The notes: generated from the letters alone by a model not told the origin. DNA of 64,000 nucleotides from Thalassococcus sp. S3 (GCF_004216475.1 NZ_CP022303.1:1550001-1614000), one strand, 5' to 3'; counted from the stretch's first letter, positions 1-9,310 are shown. Made by a program: numbers and translations.

Positions 1-695
1 GAGATCGTCTTCATCTCGGGCCAGGTCAGCCGTCCCAGCTTGGCCAGCACCAGCCCGATAACCAGAAGCGCCGCGTTCAGTGCGATCAGTGCGCCGCCGA
101 TGACGGCCACATTCTCGACGAAAGTGTCCCAATTGGTGGCAAGCGCCGCCAGCACGATGATGACGAACAGGGCCACGGCAAGCCGCGACAGCGGAAGATC
201 GATGGCCAGCGCGAAACCGGTGGCGAAATGCCTGAGCGCCACCCCGATCACGACGGGCAGGGTGGTAATGAGAAAGAGGGCAAAGGCGAGGCTTGCAATG
301 GAAACCTCTGGCGCGGCGTCGCCCATGAAGTAACCCACCGACCAAGCCACAAGGAACGGCACGGTCAGGATGCTGAGCAGGCTGATCACCGCCGTCAGGG
401 AGACCGACAGGGCCACGTCTCCCTTCGACAGTTTGGACAGAATGTTGCTTGTCACCCCGCCGGGGCAGAAGGACAGGATCATGATCCCTACCGCGATCTC
501 GGGCGGCAAATCGAAGATCAACGTGATGACGAAGGCGGTCATCGGCAGCAAAAGAACCTGAGAGATGGCGCCGATCAGAAAGGCATGGCCGCGTTGGGCG
601 ACACGTTTGAAGTCCGCCGCCTCCAGCCCGACGCCCAGCGAAAACATGATGATCGCCAGCGATAGCGGCAGAAACACGTTGATCAGAATATCCAC
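1..695 (-). CDS. Bile acid:sodium symporter family (BASS) transporter, 3' end outside window
   Basis: I translated the minus strand directly. It opens with GTG at 695, reads VDILINVFLPLSLAIIMFSL and stays open to the left edge (about 231 codons). A good ribosome binding site (GGGAGGGG) lies at 701-708. The protein is very hydrophobic with several membrane spans, and carries the family signature FCPGGVTSN near residue 70, part of the sodium/substrate site in BASS carriers. Inner-membrane secondary transport of an organic anion is expected; the substrate cannot be read from sequence. The next gene (SLC13 type) points the same way, 87 bp upstream, so the two could share a transcript. The C-terminus is missing only because of the window edge. 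Confidence 0.85.
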   Translation of the reverse strand, partial: MDILINVFLPLSLAIIMFSLGVGLEAADFKRVAQRGHAFLIGAISQVLLLPMTAFVITLIFDLPPEIAVGIMILSFCPGGVTSNILSKLSKGDVALSVSLTAVISLLSILTVPFLVAWSVGYFMGDAAPEVSIASLAFALFLITTLPVVIGVALRHFATGFALAIDLPLSRLAVALFVIIVLAALATNWDTFVENVAVIGGALIALNAALLVIGLVLAKLGRLTWPEMKTI

Positions 696-782
696 AAAGA
701 CCCCTCCCAAAGCCTGATTTCAGTCAGACTAGGCAGGGGGTGCGGTCGGCTTCAACCGATCATCGCGGAAAGTGCCGCAAGG

Positions 783-2573
783 TCAGAGCGGCCAGAAAAG
801 CAGTATCGCAGGGATCGACACGGCCACGATGATGATCTCCAGCGGCAGGCCCATGCGCCAGTAATCTCCGAATTGATACCCTCCGGGCCCCAGGATCAGC
901 GTGTTGTTCTTGTGCCCGATGGGGGTGAGGAACGCCGCCGACGCGGCCACCGCGACAGCCATCAGGAACGGGTCGGGGGAGACACCGAGGCTTTGCGCCA
1001 TCTGGATACCCACCGGCGCCGCGACGATGGTGGTGGCAGTGTTGTTGAGCACGTCCGACAGCGTCATCGTCACCACCATCAGCACCGTCAGGATCGCCCA
1101 GGCGGGCAGGCCTTCGGTCAGGCCCACCAAGGCGCCCGCGATCAATTCGGTCCCACCCGAGGTTTTCAACGCCGCGCCGAGCGGGATCATGGAGCCCAGC
1201 AGCACCACGACCGGCCATTCGATGTGAGTGTAGAGCTCGGACACGGGCACGATCTTGGCCAGCACGTAAGCCACCACGACAAGACCCAGAGCAATGGGCA
1301 GATAGATCAGCCCCAGGCTTGCAGCCGCCACAGCGCCCGCAAAAAGACCGATGGCCAGCCAGACCTTTTCATCCGCCGTCACGTTCAGGCCTCTTTGCGC
1401 CAGCGGCAGGCAGCCCAGCCAGTCAGTCACATCAGATGCGGTGTCGCGCGGGCAGAGAAGGAGCAGGATGTCCCCCGGCTCCACAACGGTTTTGCGCACC
1501 TGCTTGGTGATCCGCTTGCCCTTGCGCGACAGCCCCATCAGGACCGTGCTCTGCCGCCAGGTGAGGCCGACGCTCTGCGCTGTTTTACCGGTAATGCGGG
1601 AGGTTTCGGTCGCCACGACCTCGATCACCTCCAACCCTTCGCCGCCTGCCGTCAACTGCTCCTGCCGCGCGGCGTCGGAGAAGGCGAGGCCAAGCGCCGA
1701 CCGGAACTCGTCCAGCGCTTCCGGCGTGGCCTCCAGCACCAGCACGTCGCCTTCGCGCAGCACCGAATTGCGCGCCCTCCCATAGCGGCGCTTGCCATCC
1801 CGCATGAGGCCCAGAATGGCGACGTCTGTTTTCTCCGCCGTCTCTTCCAGCTCGGCGATGCGTTTGCCGATCTGTTTGGAGCCTGTCGGCACCGTCAGCT
1901 CGGCGATGTATTGCGCCAAGTCACCGACAGCGCCCGCCGCGGTGTCGCGTGCCGGGATCAGGCGCCAGCCGACCAGCGCAACGAAAGCCAATCCCGCAAG
2001 GGCCGCGACCCCGCCCACCGGGGCGAAATCGAACATTCGAAACGGCTCTCCCAAAGATTCCTGCCGGATAGACGCGATGATGATGTTGGGCGGCGTGCCG
2101 ATCAGTGTGACCATTCCACCCAGGATCGTGGCGAAGCTTAGCGGCATCAGGCTGATACCCGGCGCGCGGCCCGCCTTGCGCGCGGTCTGGATGTCGACCG
2201 GCATCAGCAGGGCCAGGGCTGCCACGTTGTTCATAAAGGCCGACAGCACCCCGCCGATCCCGCCCATCAGCGCGATATGCGCACCCAGATTGCGTGAGCT
2301 GTCCACAAGCGTGCGCGTGATGAGAAAGACGGCTCCCGACCGGACCAGGCCGGCCGAAACCACCAGGACAAGGGCCACGATCAGCGTGGCGGGGTGGCCA
2401 AACCCCGAAAAGGCGTCCTCCACCGGCACGACCCCCAGAACGACGCCGATCATGAGGGCTGAAAAGGCCACGATATCATAGCGGAACCGCCCCCAGAGCA
2501 GGAGGGCGAAGACGGCTGCGAAAAGCGAAAAAAGAATAATCTGGTCCAAGGTCATGGCGGCGTTTCTAGACAT
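783..2573 (-). CDS. SLC13 family permease with two TrkA-C (RCK_C) domains
   Basis: A 596-aa inner-membrane protein of the divalent anion:sodium symporter / CitT-ArsB superfamily. It has an N-terminal membrane half, a soluble middle of roughly 200 residues with two RCK_C-like stretches (around TVPTGSKQIGKRIAELEET and EVVATETSRITGKTAQSVGL), then a second membrane half ending FLTPIGHKNNTLILGPGGY. This layout is standard for SLC13 proteins of 580-600 aa. The reading frame is open to 2768, but the extra 65 residues are hydrophilic and unlike the family, so I take ATG 2573 (MSRNAAMTLDQ). Its upstream CCGGGGCC is only a weak ribosome site; ATG 2555 is an alternative. The transported ion (sulfate, dicarboxylate or other) is not evident. 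Confidence 0.85.
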   Translation of the reverse strand: MSRNAAMTLDQIILFSLFAAVFALLLWGRFRYDIVAFSALMIGVVLGVVPVEDAFSGFGHPATLIVALVLVVSAGLVRSGAVFLITRTLVDSSRNLGAHIALMGGIGGVLSAFMNNVAALALLMPVDIQTARKAGRAPGISLMPLSFATILGGMVTLIGTPPNIIIASIRQESLGEPFRMFDFAPVGGVAALAGLAFVALVGWRLIPARDTAAGAVGDLAQYIAELTVPTGSKQIGKRIAELEETAEKTDVAILGLMRDGKRRYGRARNSVLREGDVLVLEATPEALDEFRSALGLAFSDAARQEQLTAGGEGLEVIEVVATETSRITGKTAQSVGLTWRQSTVLMGLSRKGKRITKQVRKTVVEPGDILLLLCPRDTASDVTDWLGCLPLAQRGLNVTADEKVWLAIGLFAGAVAAASLGLIYLPIALGLVVVAYVLAKIVPVSELYTHIEWPVVVLLGSMIPLGAALKTSGGTELIAGALVGLTEGLPAWAILTVLMVVTMTLSDVLNNTATTIVAAPVGIQMAQSLGVSPDPFLMAVAVAASAAFLTPIGHKNNTLILGPGGYQFGDYWRMGLPLEIIIVAVSIPAILLFWPL

Positions 2574-2815
2574 GGCCCCGGATCGGGTCACGCCTCTTTT
2601 TTGGGAAAGCCTGGTGATGCCATGGCCACAGACGCGGCAACCGCCATGAAACGGCAGGGTCATTTTACCGCGTCCTCCGCCCATGCATTCGATAAAACGA
2701 TGCCTGGTTTCGCCGTTCCCGCCCACCGCCTGAGCGCTGACCCGCATGGGATTGCCCCCCGCCGCCAACCTGTTTTATAGAGCGGCGATAGCGTGAAAAG
2801 ACGGGTGAGGACCTC

Positions 2816-3556
2816 ATGGCGGGCCATTCAAAATGGGCAAATATTCAGCATCGCAAGGGGCGTCAGGACGCTGCGCGGTCGAAATTGTTCTCGAAACTCT
2901 CCAAGGAGATCACCGTCGCCGCGAAGATGGGGGATCCCGACCCCGACAAGAACCCGCGCCTGCGGCTTGCGGTGAAAGAGGCCAAGTCGAATTCCGTCCC
3001 AAAGGACGTGATCGAACGCGCGATCAAGAAATCCCAGGCGGGCGACGGCGACGAATACGAGGAAATCCGCTATGAGGGTTATGGCCCCAACGGCGTTGCC
3101 GTGATCGTCGAGGCAATGACCGACAACCGTAACCGAACCGCCTCGACCGTGCGTTCCACCTTTTCCAAGAACGGCGGCAACCTGGGAGAGACCGGTTCGG
3201 TCGGCTTCATGTTCGAACGCAAGGGCGAGGTGGCATATTCAGCCGAGACCGGCGATGCCGACACCATCATGATGGCCGCGATCGAGGCGGGCGCCGACGA
3301 TGTCGAAAGCAGTGAAGACGGCCATATCATCTGGTGCGCGGATACCGACCTCAATGACGTCTCTTCCGCACTGGAAGCCGAGTTGGGCGAAAGCGAAAGC
3401 ACCAAATTGGTTTGGAAGCCCACCACCACCACCGATATGGATCTGGAGAGCATGCAGAAGCTGATGAAGCTGATCGATGCTCTAGAAGATGATGACGACG
3501 TGCAGCGCGTCACCACCAATTTCGAAGCGTCCGACGAGGTGATGGAACAGCTTTAG
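2816..3556 (+). CDS. yebC: YebC/PmpR family regulatory protein
   Basis: A full-length 246-aa YebC protein beginning [19 protein letters not shown], the almost invariant N-terminus of the family. The later [21 protein letters not shown] and [20 protein letters not shown] segments are also canonical (domains 1-3 in order). Family members are cytoplasmic; some bind DNA as regulators, and recent work links YebC/TACO1 to translation of polyproline stretches, so the exact job here is uncertain. GTGAGGACC just before the ATG is a good ribosome site. It is transcribed away from the SLC13 gene, with a 242-bp intergenic region between them. A short gene on the other strand ends 9 bp after its stop. Confidence 0.95.
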   Translation: MAGHSKWANIQHRKGRQDAARSKLFSKLSKEITVAAKMGDPDPDKNPRLRLAVKEAKSNSVPKDVIERAIKKSQAGDGDEYEEIRYEGYGPNGVAVIVEAMTDNRNRTASTVRSTFSKNGGNLGETGSVGFMFERKGEVAYSAETGDADTIMMAAIEAGADDVESSEDGHIIWCADTDLNDVSSALEAELGESESTKLVWKPTTTTDMDLESMQKLMKLIDALEDDDDVQRVTTNFEASDEVMEQL

Positions 3557-3565
3557 GCCCGCGCG

Positions 3566-3808
3566 TCAGCCGCCGATATAGGGGGCGCCGCGCACGGTCT
3601 TGGGGCGGTAGAACACCTTTTGGTTGTGCAGCCGGCCCAGAAGGTCATGCGTATCGGCAAGGGTGGCGTCGATCTGTTCGGCCTCTTCGCCATCTTCATC
3701 GATATCCAGGCGTTTGAGGCACAATTCCGACTTGCGCGCCTGCAAAGCCGTTTCGATCAGTTCAATATCCTCGACATTCAGTTCGAACTTGGTGTTGTAG
3801 CCCGGCAT
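3566..3808 (-). CDS. Small conserved hypothetical protein (80 aa)
   Basis: A small acidic soluble protein, MPGYNTKFELNVEDIELIE through to the end, predicted to be mostly helical with no membrane segment or Cys motif. A clear ribosome site, GAGGAAG, stands 5-11 bases before the ATG, and codon use fits the neighbours, which supports a real gene. The pattern (single long amphipathic helical hairpin, LxxxDIELIETALxxRK) resembles small uncharacterised proteins seen in Rhodobacterales. It is convergent with yebC. I do not recognise a function. Confidence 0.7.
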   Translation of the reverse strand: MPGYNTKFELNVEDIELIETALQARKSELCLKRLDIDEDGEEAEQIDATLADTHDLLGRLHNQKVFYRPKTVRGAPYIGG

Positions 3809-4198
3809 CGCTTCCTCGCCTGTTTCCGATAGGAAATTATCTTATTCGCGTCATATAGAGCGACGTCTGCGACATGGCCAGAGGCGATATGGCTGTTTTT
3901 CCGGGCTCCGCCGCTTTTCCGCGGATCAGGAGGATATTTGTGGAATAAGTGGGCACCGCATCAGCAGATAGACGCCGTCGCCCATTGATCTCAACTCGGG
4001 GATCAAGCCGCAACTGGCTGGTCCTTTGGGTGACCTTCAAAGGCCGGTCTTGTGCGGATGCGCCGCGTGCCTGCCGCCTGTCAATTCGGCCTGCGCCTCT
4101 CCGTTGGCTTCAAGAATGTGCTTTTTCTGTTATCCCTCTCGCCGAAACTCCCATTTGCTTGATTGAACCGTTTGACCTCGCAACGGTCCATCTTTGGG

Positions 4199-4217
4199 GT
4201 GTTTCTTCGCGAAACAC
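4199..4217. repeat. Hairpin, 7-bp perfect stem
   Basis: GTGTTTC / TTCGC loop / GAAACAC. Lies in a region without genes, 21 bp before a second, longer hairpin. No T-run follows, so a simple intrinsic terminator is not obvious. Confidence 0.5.
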
Positions 4218-4237
4218 GGCAATGGCAAGACTTCACG

Positions 4238-4272
4238 TCTCACGCAGGGCAAGCCCTGCAATAGCTGTGAGA
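4238..4272. repeat. Two-part hairpin (6-bp outer, 6-7-bp inner stem)
   Basis: Outer arms TCTCAC (4238-4243) and GTGAGA (4267-4272) enclose an inner GCAGGG-CAAG-CCCTGC stem, with a 7-base bulge on the 3' side. Nested perfect stems in a gene-free region suggest a structured RNA. Function unknown. Confidence 0.45.
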
Positions 4273-4406
4273 TCGATGTAGTGATTGGAGCCGCGTTCAG
4301 CGTATCCGTCTAACCGCGTGAACACCCGATCAGGCGAGCGTTCGCGCTGGTCCATGTGTCGCCGTTCGGCTGGCAAACCGCAGCACCACCGAACACGGAT
4401 CGACGC

Positions 4407-5141
4407 TCAGACGCGTTTGACATGTGCTCCCGCCGCCTGCATATCGCCCTTGGCACGGTCAAAGCGCAAATAGGCGATGGCCTCGCCGCCCGCTTGGGTC
4501 AAGACCGTGCCCGCCAGCTTTCCATTTGCCTCGATCTCGCTGCCCACGGGGACCGGTTCCGAGATCGTGATACGTGCAAGGCCCTTTCGCAACTCGGTCT
4601 TGTGCTTCATGCGGGCCGTGACTTCCTGGCCGACATAGCAGCCCTTTTTGAAATCCACGCCGTTGAGCGCTTCAAAGCCCGCCTCGAGGATGAAGGTATC
4701 CCCGGTCAGCTCGATACCGGTTTCCGGGATGCAATGCGCGACGCGCAGCGCGGTCCAATCGGTGCCGTCATCGGCTTCGGGCCCCTCCGAATAGGCCCGC
4801 CACCCCAATTCCGGGTGGCGCGGATCGGGCAGAGCGCCATCCGGCACCGGGCCGGTGCCACGCTGAACACCAATGTCCGTGTCAGAGATGGAGACATCCG
4901 CGCGCAGTTTATACATCGTCAGCCGCTTGGCCAGCATGTCCGCAGCCTCTTCGGCGACGTCGATGAGAACGGCATCGTCCGTCTGGATCATGAAAAAGTC
5001 GGCGATGTATTTGCCTTGCGGGGTCAGGATCGCGGTATAGACTAGACCATCGGACAGTCCCGAAACGTCATTGGTCACAAGGCCTTGCAGGAACTCGTGG
5101 ACGTCGGAGCCGGTCAGGCTGAGAATGCGGCGGCTGGCCAT
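4407..5141 (-). CDS. ygfZ: YgfZ/GcvT-domain folate-binding protein
   Basis: A 244-aa protein of the YgfZ (COG0354) family, which uses tetrahydrofolate and assists iron-sulfur cluster assembly or repair (IscA/Iba57-type role). The diagnostic motif KGCYVGQEVTARMKH is present at about residues 170-184, with the conserved Cys of the KGC-Y-GQE signature intact. The N-terminal SLTGSDVHEFLQGLVTNDV segment matches the GcvT-like domain. The length is slightly below the E. coli protein, as usual in alphaproteobacteria. The ribosome site AAAGGAG lies just upstream of the ATG. It diverges from the glycosyltransferase gene across 82 bp, which must hold both promoters. Confidence 0.9.
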   Translation of the reverse strand: MASRRILSLTGSDVHEFLQGLVTNDVSGLSDGLVYTAILTPQGKYIADFFMIQTDDAVLIDVAEEAADMLAKRLTMYKLRADVSISDTDIGVQRGTGPVPDGALPDPRHPELGWRAYSEGPEADDGTDWTALRVAHCIPETGIELTGDTFILEAGFEALNGVDFKKGCYVGQEVTARMKHKTELRKGLARITISEPVPVGSEIEANGKLAGTVLTQAGGEAIAYLRFDRAKGDMQAAGAHVKRV

Positions 5142-5223
5142 GTTGACGCTCCTTTGATATCTGCCGAATACATAATAGGGTCATGTCCCAGCGCAACCTT
5201 TAACGATTGTCACGTGAGGGCCC

Positions 5224-5823
5224 ATGGTCGCCCAGATCAGTTTCATCTTACCCACCCTGAACGCACAGCCCCATCTGCCAACCTGTCTGACCGCTCTCAT
5301 GGAAGGGTTGCATGCCGGTCTGATCCGCGACCTTGTGATCAGTGATGGCGGGTCTTGTGATGCGACGCTCGCAATGGCGGATGCGGCGGGGGCGGAAATC
5401 GTGTCGGGGGCGCCCGGCTGGCAGGCGCAGGTCCGCAACGGCATCAAGATGGCGCGGGGCCGATGGCTTTGGATCATGCGCCCGGACTGTATCCTTCAGC
5501 CGGGTTGGTCCGAAACGGCGGCTGCCTATCTCAGGTCTGAAAGCACGCCTGCTTTCTGCCCGGTCCATCTGCGCGCGCCCGGATTGCGACCCATGATCTG
5601 GGCCTCGGCGCGCAACCTGTCGGCTCATGTCAGTGGCGCGCCCTCTCGGGACCATCCGCTTCTTCTGCGGGCCTCGGACGTGGGCGCAAAAGCGATCTGT
5701 CCAAAAGGGGCGCAGGTCATGCCGGTCCGGGCCAGCCTGTCGTCATTCCGCTTGTCTCCGGAGGCAGCATCAACACCGTCCGGGGCGAGCGTGCCCGAAC
5801 TGACGATCAGCCGAAAAGCCTGA
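5224..5823 (+). CDS. Glycosyltransferase family 2 protein (short, unusual C-terminus)
   Basis: A 199-aa protein with a GT2 (GT-A fold) N-terminus: FILPTLNAQPHLPTCLTALM, then ISDGGSCDATLAMADAAGAE, and the region around WLWIMRPDC where the family normally carries an Asp-containing metal site. Related short alphaproteobacterial GT2 proteins run to about 220-230 residues and show a conserved PLMEDVALARRL motif; here that part is not recognisable and the end is Ser/Pro-rich. The enzyme may be divergent or decayed. GAGG before ATG 5224 is an adequate ribosome site. The 3' end overlaps the convergent ABC exporter gene by 17 bp. The sugar donor and acceptor are unknown. Confidence 0.7.
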   Translation: MVAQISFILPTLNAQPHLPTCLTALMEGLHAGLIRDLVISDGGSCDATLAMADAAGAEIVSGAPGWQAQVRNGIKMARGRWLWIMRPDCILQPGWSETAAAYLRSESTPAFCPVHLRAPGLRPMIWASARNLSAHVSGAPSRDHPLLLRASDVGAKAICPKGAQVMPVRASLSSFRLSPEAASTPSGASVPELTISRKA

Positions 5824-7678
5824 CCCGCAGTCGGGAGAGCCAGCCCGTCGCATCAGAGTGCGGGACGATCGCATTCTCGTTTGGCGGGGCGCTGCCCAAA
5901 GGTTCGGCCACCGCTTTGCCTTCCTTGAATTGCAGCCGGTAGAGATCGGCGTAAAGGCCACCACGCTCCAGCAATTCGTCATGGCTGCCTTCGTCCACGA
6001 TCCGGCCGCGATCCATCACGACAATCTTGTCCGCGCCCTGGATCGTTGACAAACGGTGCGCGATCACCAGCGTCGTGCGCCCGCCCGAAAGCCGGTCAAG
6101 CGCATCCTGAACCACCTGCTCTGATTGCGCGTCAAGGGCACTTGTGGCCTCATCCAGCAGGAGGATCGGCGTGTCCCTCAGCAAAGCGCGGGCAATCACC
6201 ACGCGTTGACGTTGCCCGCCCGACAAGGCCGAGCCGCGTGGCCCCACCTCGGTATCGAGCCCATCGGGAAGACTTGGCAGGAAGTCGCTGACATGCGCCG
6301 CGTCCAGCACCTCTTTCAACCGCTCTTCCGGCACGTCCTGTCGGCCAAGAAGCACGTTTTCCCGCAAAGTCTCGTCGAAAAGCAGGGCCTCCTGGCTGAC
6401 AACCGAAAAAAGCCCCCGCAGATCGCCTAAACTCATCGCCTTTGTGTCGACGTCCCCGATCAGGGTTTCGCCATCTTCAGCATCAACAAGGCGGGTCAAA
6501 AGGTTGAAAATGGTCGATTTCCCGGCGCCCGAAGCGCCGACAAGTGCGGTCGTCTTGCCAGCCTCCGCCACTAGCGAAACGTCGTTCAACACCGGCGTAT
6601 CGGCGTATCTTACGGTGACGCCATCCAGCCGGACTTCCGGCACGCCCGCGGGGGGTGCTACGGGGTTGTCGGGTGAGGTCAGCATGATTGGCGCTTCCAT
6701 CAGCGCCTTGATCCGTTCGATCGCGGCGGCGGCACTTTGCCAAAGGCCGCTGATAGCGCCCAGCCGGCGCAGGGGATCAAAAGCAAGGCCCATCGCAGTG
6801 AAAAAGCTCATGAATTGGCCAACCGTCTTTTCCCCGGCGATGATCTCGGAGCCGCCATAGATCAACACCCCCATGAAGCCGAGGCCCGCCATGATGTCCA
6901 CCAGTCCGGGGATCGTGGCCGTACCGAAAGACGCGCGCGTTTCGGCGTAGACGAACGTGTCGGTATGTTCCCGGTATCGCTTTGCCTGATACCGTTCGAG
7001 CGCGTTCAGCTTGACCGGTACAATTCCGTGAAACACCTCATCAAGTCTCGTTGCAAGAACGGCGCCTAAATCTCTGGCTTGGCTTGCTTTCTTGCGGACA
7101 TAGCGCTGCGCCATAAGCGCGGGGGCAAGCATCAGCGGCGTGCCGATACAGGCGATGGCCGCCCACTTCCAGTCGATATTTATGGCCACGCCCATCAACA
7201 CCACCAGCGTGATCACATCACGCCCTGCACCGGTGATGATGGCCCGCCAGACCATGTTGACGGCGTCGACGTCCGACTGGACCCGCTGGATCAGGAAGCC
7301 CGGTGGATGAGACTGGTGAAAGGCGCCGTCCTGGCGGATCAGACGGTCGAGCAGATCAAACCGGATATCCGCAGCCGTCAGCAGCGCGATCCGGGTCAAG
7401 AGCACTTTCTGGATGACCCCGGAAAAGGCGCGGATGACGAAAATGCCAAGGATGGCCACGCTGACCCACCACAGCGCATTGCTGTTGCCGGCCACGAGGA
7501 CCTCATCGAACATCGGCTGCATCATGTAGCTGAGCGCGCCGACCATCGACCCTTCGATCAGCATGAAGATCAGGGCAATGCCCAAAAGACCCAGGTATCG
7601 GCGGAGATAGCCGCGCCACAGCCACCCCAGCAACACGCGGCTGCGTTCGGCTGTCTGAGGAGGGGGTGGCTTGCTCAT
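5807..7678 (-). CDS. ABC exporter, fused permease-ATPase (MsbA-like)
   Basis: A 623-aa type IV (B-family) ABC half-transporter. The transmembrane domain covers about residues 20-330 with six predicted spans. The nucleotide-binding domain covers about 350-600 with Walker A GASGAGKST, Q-loop VVSQEALLF, signature LSGGQRQRV, Walker B ILLLDEATSALD and the switch His in VIAHRLS. All catalytic residues are present. Relatives export lipid A, lipids, peptides or drugs; adjacency to a GT2 gene weakly suggests a lipid or glycan substrate. The stop overlaps the convergent glycosyltransferase gene by 17 bp. Confidence 0.9.
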   Translation of the reverse strand: MSKPPPPQTAERSRVLLGWLWRGYLRRYLGLLGIALIFMLIEGSMVGALSYMMQPMFDEVLVAGNSNALWWVSVAILGIFVIRAFSGVIQKVLLTRIALLTAADIRFDLLDRLIRQDGAFHQSHPPGFLIQRVQSDVDAVNMVWRAIITGAGRDVITLVVLMGVAINIDWKWAAIACIGTPLMLAPALMAQRYVRKKASQARDLGAVLATRLDEVFHGIVPVKLNALERYQAKRYREHTDTFVYAETRASFGTATIPGLVDIMAGLGFMGVLIYGGSEIIAGEKTVGQFMSFFTAMGLAFDPLRRLGAISGLWQSAAAAIERIKALMEAPIMLTSPDNPVAPPAGVPEVRLDGVTVRYADTPVLNDVSLVAEAGKTTALVGASGAGKSTIFNLLTRLVDAEDGETLIGDVDTKAMSLGDLRGLFSVVSQEALLFDETLRENVLLGRQDVPEERLKEVLDAAHVSDFLPSLPDGLDTEVGPRGSALSGGQRQRVVIARALLRDTPILLLDEATSALDAQSEQVVQDALDRLSGGRTTLVIAHRLSTIQGADKIVVMDRGRIVDEGSHDELLERGGLYADLYRLQFKEGKAVAEPLGSAPPNENAIVPHSDATGWLSRLRVRLFG

Positions 7679-7809
7679 GAGCTTGGATCTTCCGGCAAAG
7701 AGGCGTCAGCGCGATGTAAAGCGCACAGATGGCCCGCGCAAGGGATCAGCGGATTGACCACCGCCGCGCCGAAGCTAATCTCGCGCAAGTCAGAAGGAGC
7801 CTTGCCGAC

Positions 7810-9024
7810 ATGTCAAATCCGCTCAGCCTTGCCCAGGGGCGTCAGTATCTTGCTATTCCGGGCCCATCCGTGATCCCCGACGCGGTGCTGCGCGCGATGC
7901 ACCGCGCGTCGCCGAATATCTACGCGGGTGAGCTGGTCGATATGACGGCTGGCATCGTCCGGGACCTGGCGCGTGTTGCCCGGACGGAACATCATGCGAC
8001 CATCTATATCGGCAATGGCCACGCGGCATGGGAGGCTGCGCTTGCCAATACAATCGCGCCGGGGGACACCGTTCTGGTGCCCGCGACGGGACGGTTCGGC
8101 ATTGGCTGGGGCGAGATGGCGCGGGGACTTGGCGCCGAGGTCGAGCTGATCGATTTCGGCAAATCCGCCCCGATTGATATGGACCGGATCGCCGACATCC
8201 TGCGTGCCGACAAGGCGCATAAGATCAAGGCGGTGCTGGCCGTGCATGTGGATACGTCCAGCTCGATCCGGAACGACCTGCCGGCGTTGCGCGCTGTCCT
8301 TGACGCCGAAGCGCACCCGGCGCTGCTGATGGCCGACTGCATCGCGTCACTTGGCTGCGACCGCTTCGAGATGGACGCCTGGGGTGTCGATGTGATGGTG
8401 ACGGCGTGCCAGAAGGGCCTGATGGTGCCACCGGGCACTGCGTTCGTCTTTTTCAATGATCGTGCGGCCGATGCGCGGGCGCGCATGCCCCGCGTCTCCA
8501 ATTATTGGGACTGGGTGCCCCGCGCCAACCCGGACGATTTCTACCAGTATTTCAACGGAACCGCGCCGACGCACCATCTTTATGGCCTGCGCGCGGCGCT
8601 CGACATGATCCACGAAGAGGGGATGGTGCATATCTGGGCGCGACATGCCCGTTTGGCCGAAGCGATCTGGGCCGCCTGTGAGGTCTGGTCGCAGAACGGG
8701 GCTTTCCAGATGAACGTGGACGATCCCGCGCATCGGTCCCATGCGGTGACAGCGTTGCGGCTGGAGCCTCCCCACGGCACCGCCTTGCGGGACTGGGTCG
8801 AACAGAACCTGGGGCTGACCCTCGGCATCGGTCTGGGCATGGCGGCGCCGGATGATCCGGCCTGGCACGGCTTTTTCAGGTTGGGTCACATGGGTCATGT
8901 GAACGGACAGATGGTGCTGGGCCTGCTCGGCGGGATCGAGGCCGGGCTGTCCGCGCTTGACATCCCGCGCGGGCAGGGCGCAATCGATGCGGCCGCCGCT
9001 GTGCTGGCCAAGGATGGGATCTGA
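7810..9024 (+). CDS. Class V PLP-dependent aminotransferase (alanine/serine-glyoxylate type)
   Basis: A 404-aa fold-type I aminotransferase. Family marks include IPGPSVIPDAVLRAMHRASPN near the N-terminus, VDTSSSIRND in the middle, MADCIASLG with the Asp that contacts the PLP ring nitrogen, and TACQKGLMVPPG carrying the PLP-binding Lys. These fit the alanine-glyoxylate / serine-glyoxylate aminotransferase group, which moves amino groups to glyoxylate in the cytoplasm. I chose ATG 7810 because AAGGAG lies about 11 bases upstream; the 27 extra codons from 7729 do not look like the family. The gene is divergent from the ABC exporter and convergent with the small membrane protein. Substrates cannot be separated by eye. 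Confidence 0.85.
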   Translation: MSNPLSLAQGRQYLAIPGPSVIPDAVLRAMHRASPNIYAGELVDMTAGIVRDLARVARTEHHATIYIGNGHAAWEAALANTIAPGDTVLVPATGRFGIGWGEMARGLGAEVELIDFGKSAPIDMDRIADILRADKAHKIKAVLAVHVDTSSSIRNDLPALRAVLDAEAHPALLMADCIASLGCDRFEMDAWGVDVMVTACQKGLMVPPGTAFVFFNDRAADARARMPRVSNYWDWVPRANPDDFYQYFNGTAPTHHLYGLRAALDMIHEEGMVHIWARHARLAEAIWAACEVWSQNGAFQMNVDDPAHRSHAVTALRLEPPHGTALRDWVEQNLGLTLGIGLGMAAPDDPAWHGFFRLGHMGHVNGQMVLGLLGGIEAGLSALDIPRGQGAIDAAAAVLAKDGI

Positions 9025-9038
9025 CCGCGTTCGGCGGC

Positions 9039-9257
9039 TCAGTCCTTGCGCCGCCGCACCCAGGACATCGCCGGAGCAAGGCCACGCCGCTCCGCCACGC
9101 GCTCCACCAGGTGGAAGATGAAAAGGCTCAGCAGCAGCACCGGGATGAAGCCGTAAATCACCCAGATCGTGAAGAAGATCCAAAGCAGATTGACACCGAG
9201 CATCGTCAATGCCGCATCGGTGAAATCCGGTGCTTGGCCGTGTTTTCGTTCGCCCAT
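9039..9257 (-). CDS. Small membrane protein (72 aa)
   Basis: A short hydrophobic protein with a charged N-terminus (MGERKHGQAPDF), a long hydrophobic stretch at about residues 17-49 broken by a Gly/Pro (FFTIWVIYGFIPVLLLSLF), probably two membrane spans, and a basic tail ending VRRRKD. Basic residues at the C-terminus suggest a cytoplasmic tail. No enzymatic motif. The stop lies 14 bp from that of the convergent aminotransferase. I do not recognise a function; the size and composition fit small conserved Rhodobacterales membrane proteins. Confidence 0.65.
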   Translation of the reverse strand: MGERKHGQAPDFTDAALTMLGVNLLWIFFTIWVIYGFIPVLLLSLFIFHLVERVAERRGLAPAMSWVRRRKD

Positions 9258-9310
9258 GGCGTATTCTCCTTCACCTTCCCTGCGTCAGTATAACGCAGCA
9301 ATGGCAAATG

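Larger units (their letters stand above)
3809..4406. other. Gene-free stretch of about 600 bp
   Basis: No convincing gene. The ORFs at 3837-4040 (minus) and 3949-4281 (plus) have Arg/Ser/Pro-rich low-complexity translations, no ribosome site and no recognisable family. Two clean hairpins lie at 4199-4217 and 4238-4272 (listed separately), which would fit a small RNA or a structured untranslated region, but no promoter or U-tract is evident. Confidence 0.6.

Noticed and set aside
873..2141. A 422-aa plus-strand ORF
   Set aside because: It lies opposite the SLC13 gene; the Gln/Arg/His-rich translation has no protein-like features.
3949..4281. A 110-aa ORF in the gene-free stretch
   Set aside because: Low-complexity Arg/Ser/Pro translation, no ribosome site, no recognisable domain.
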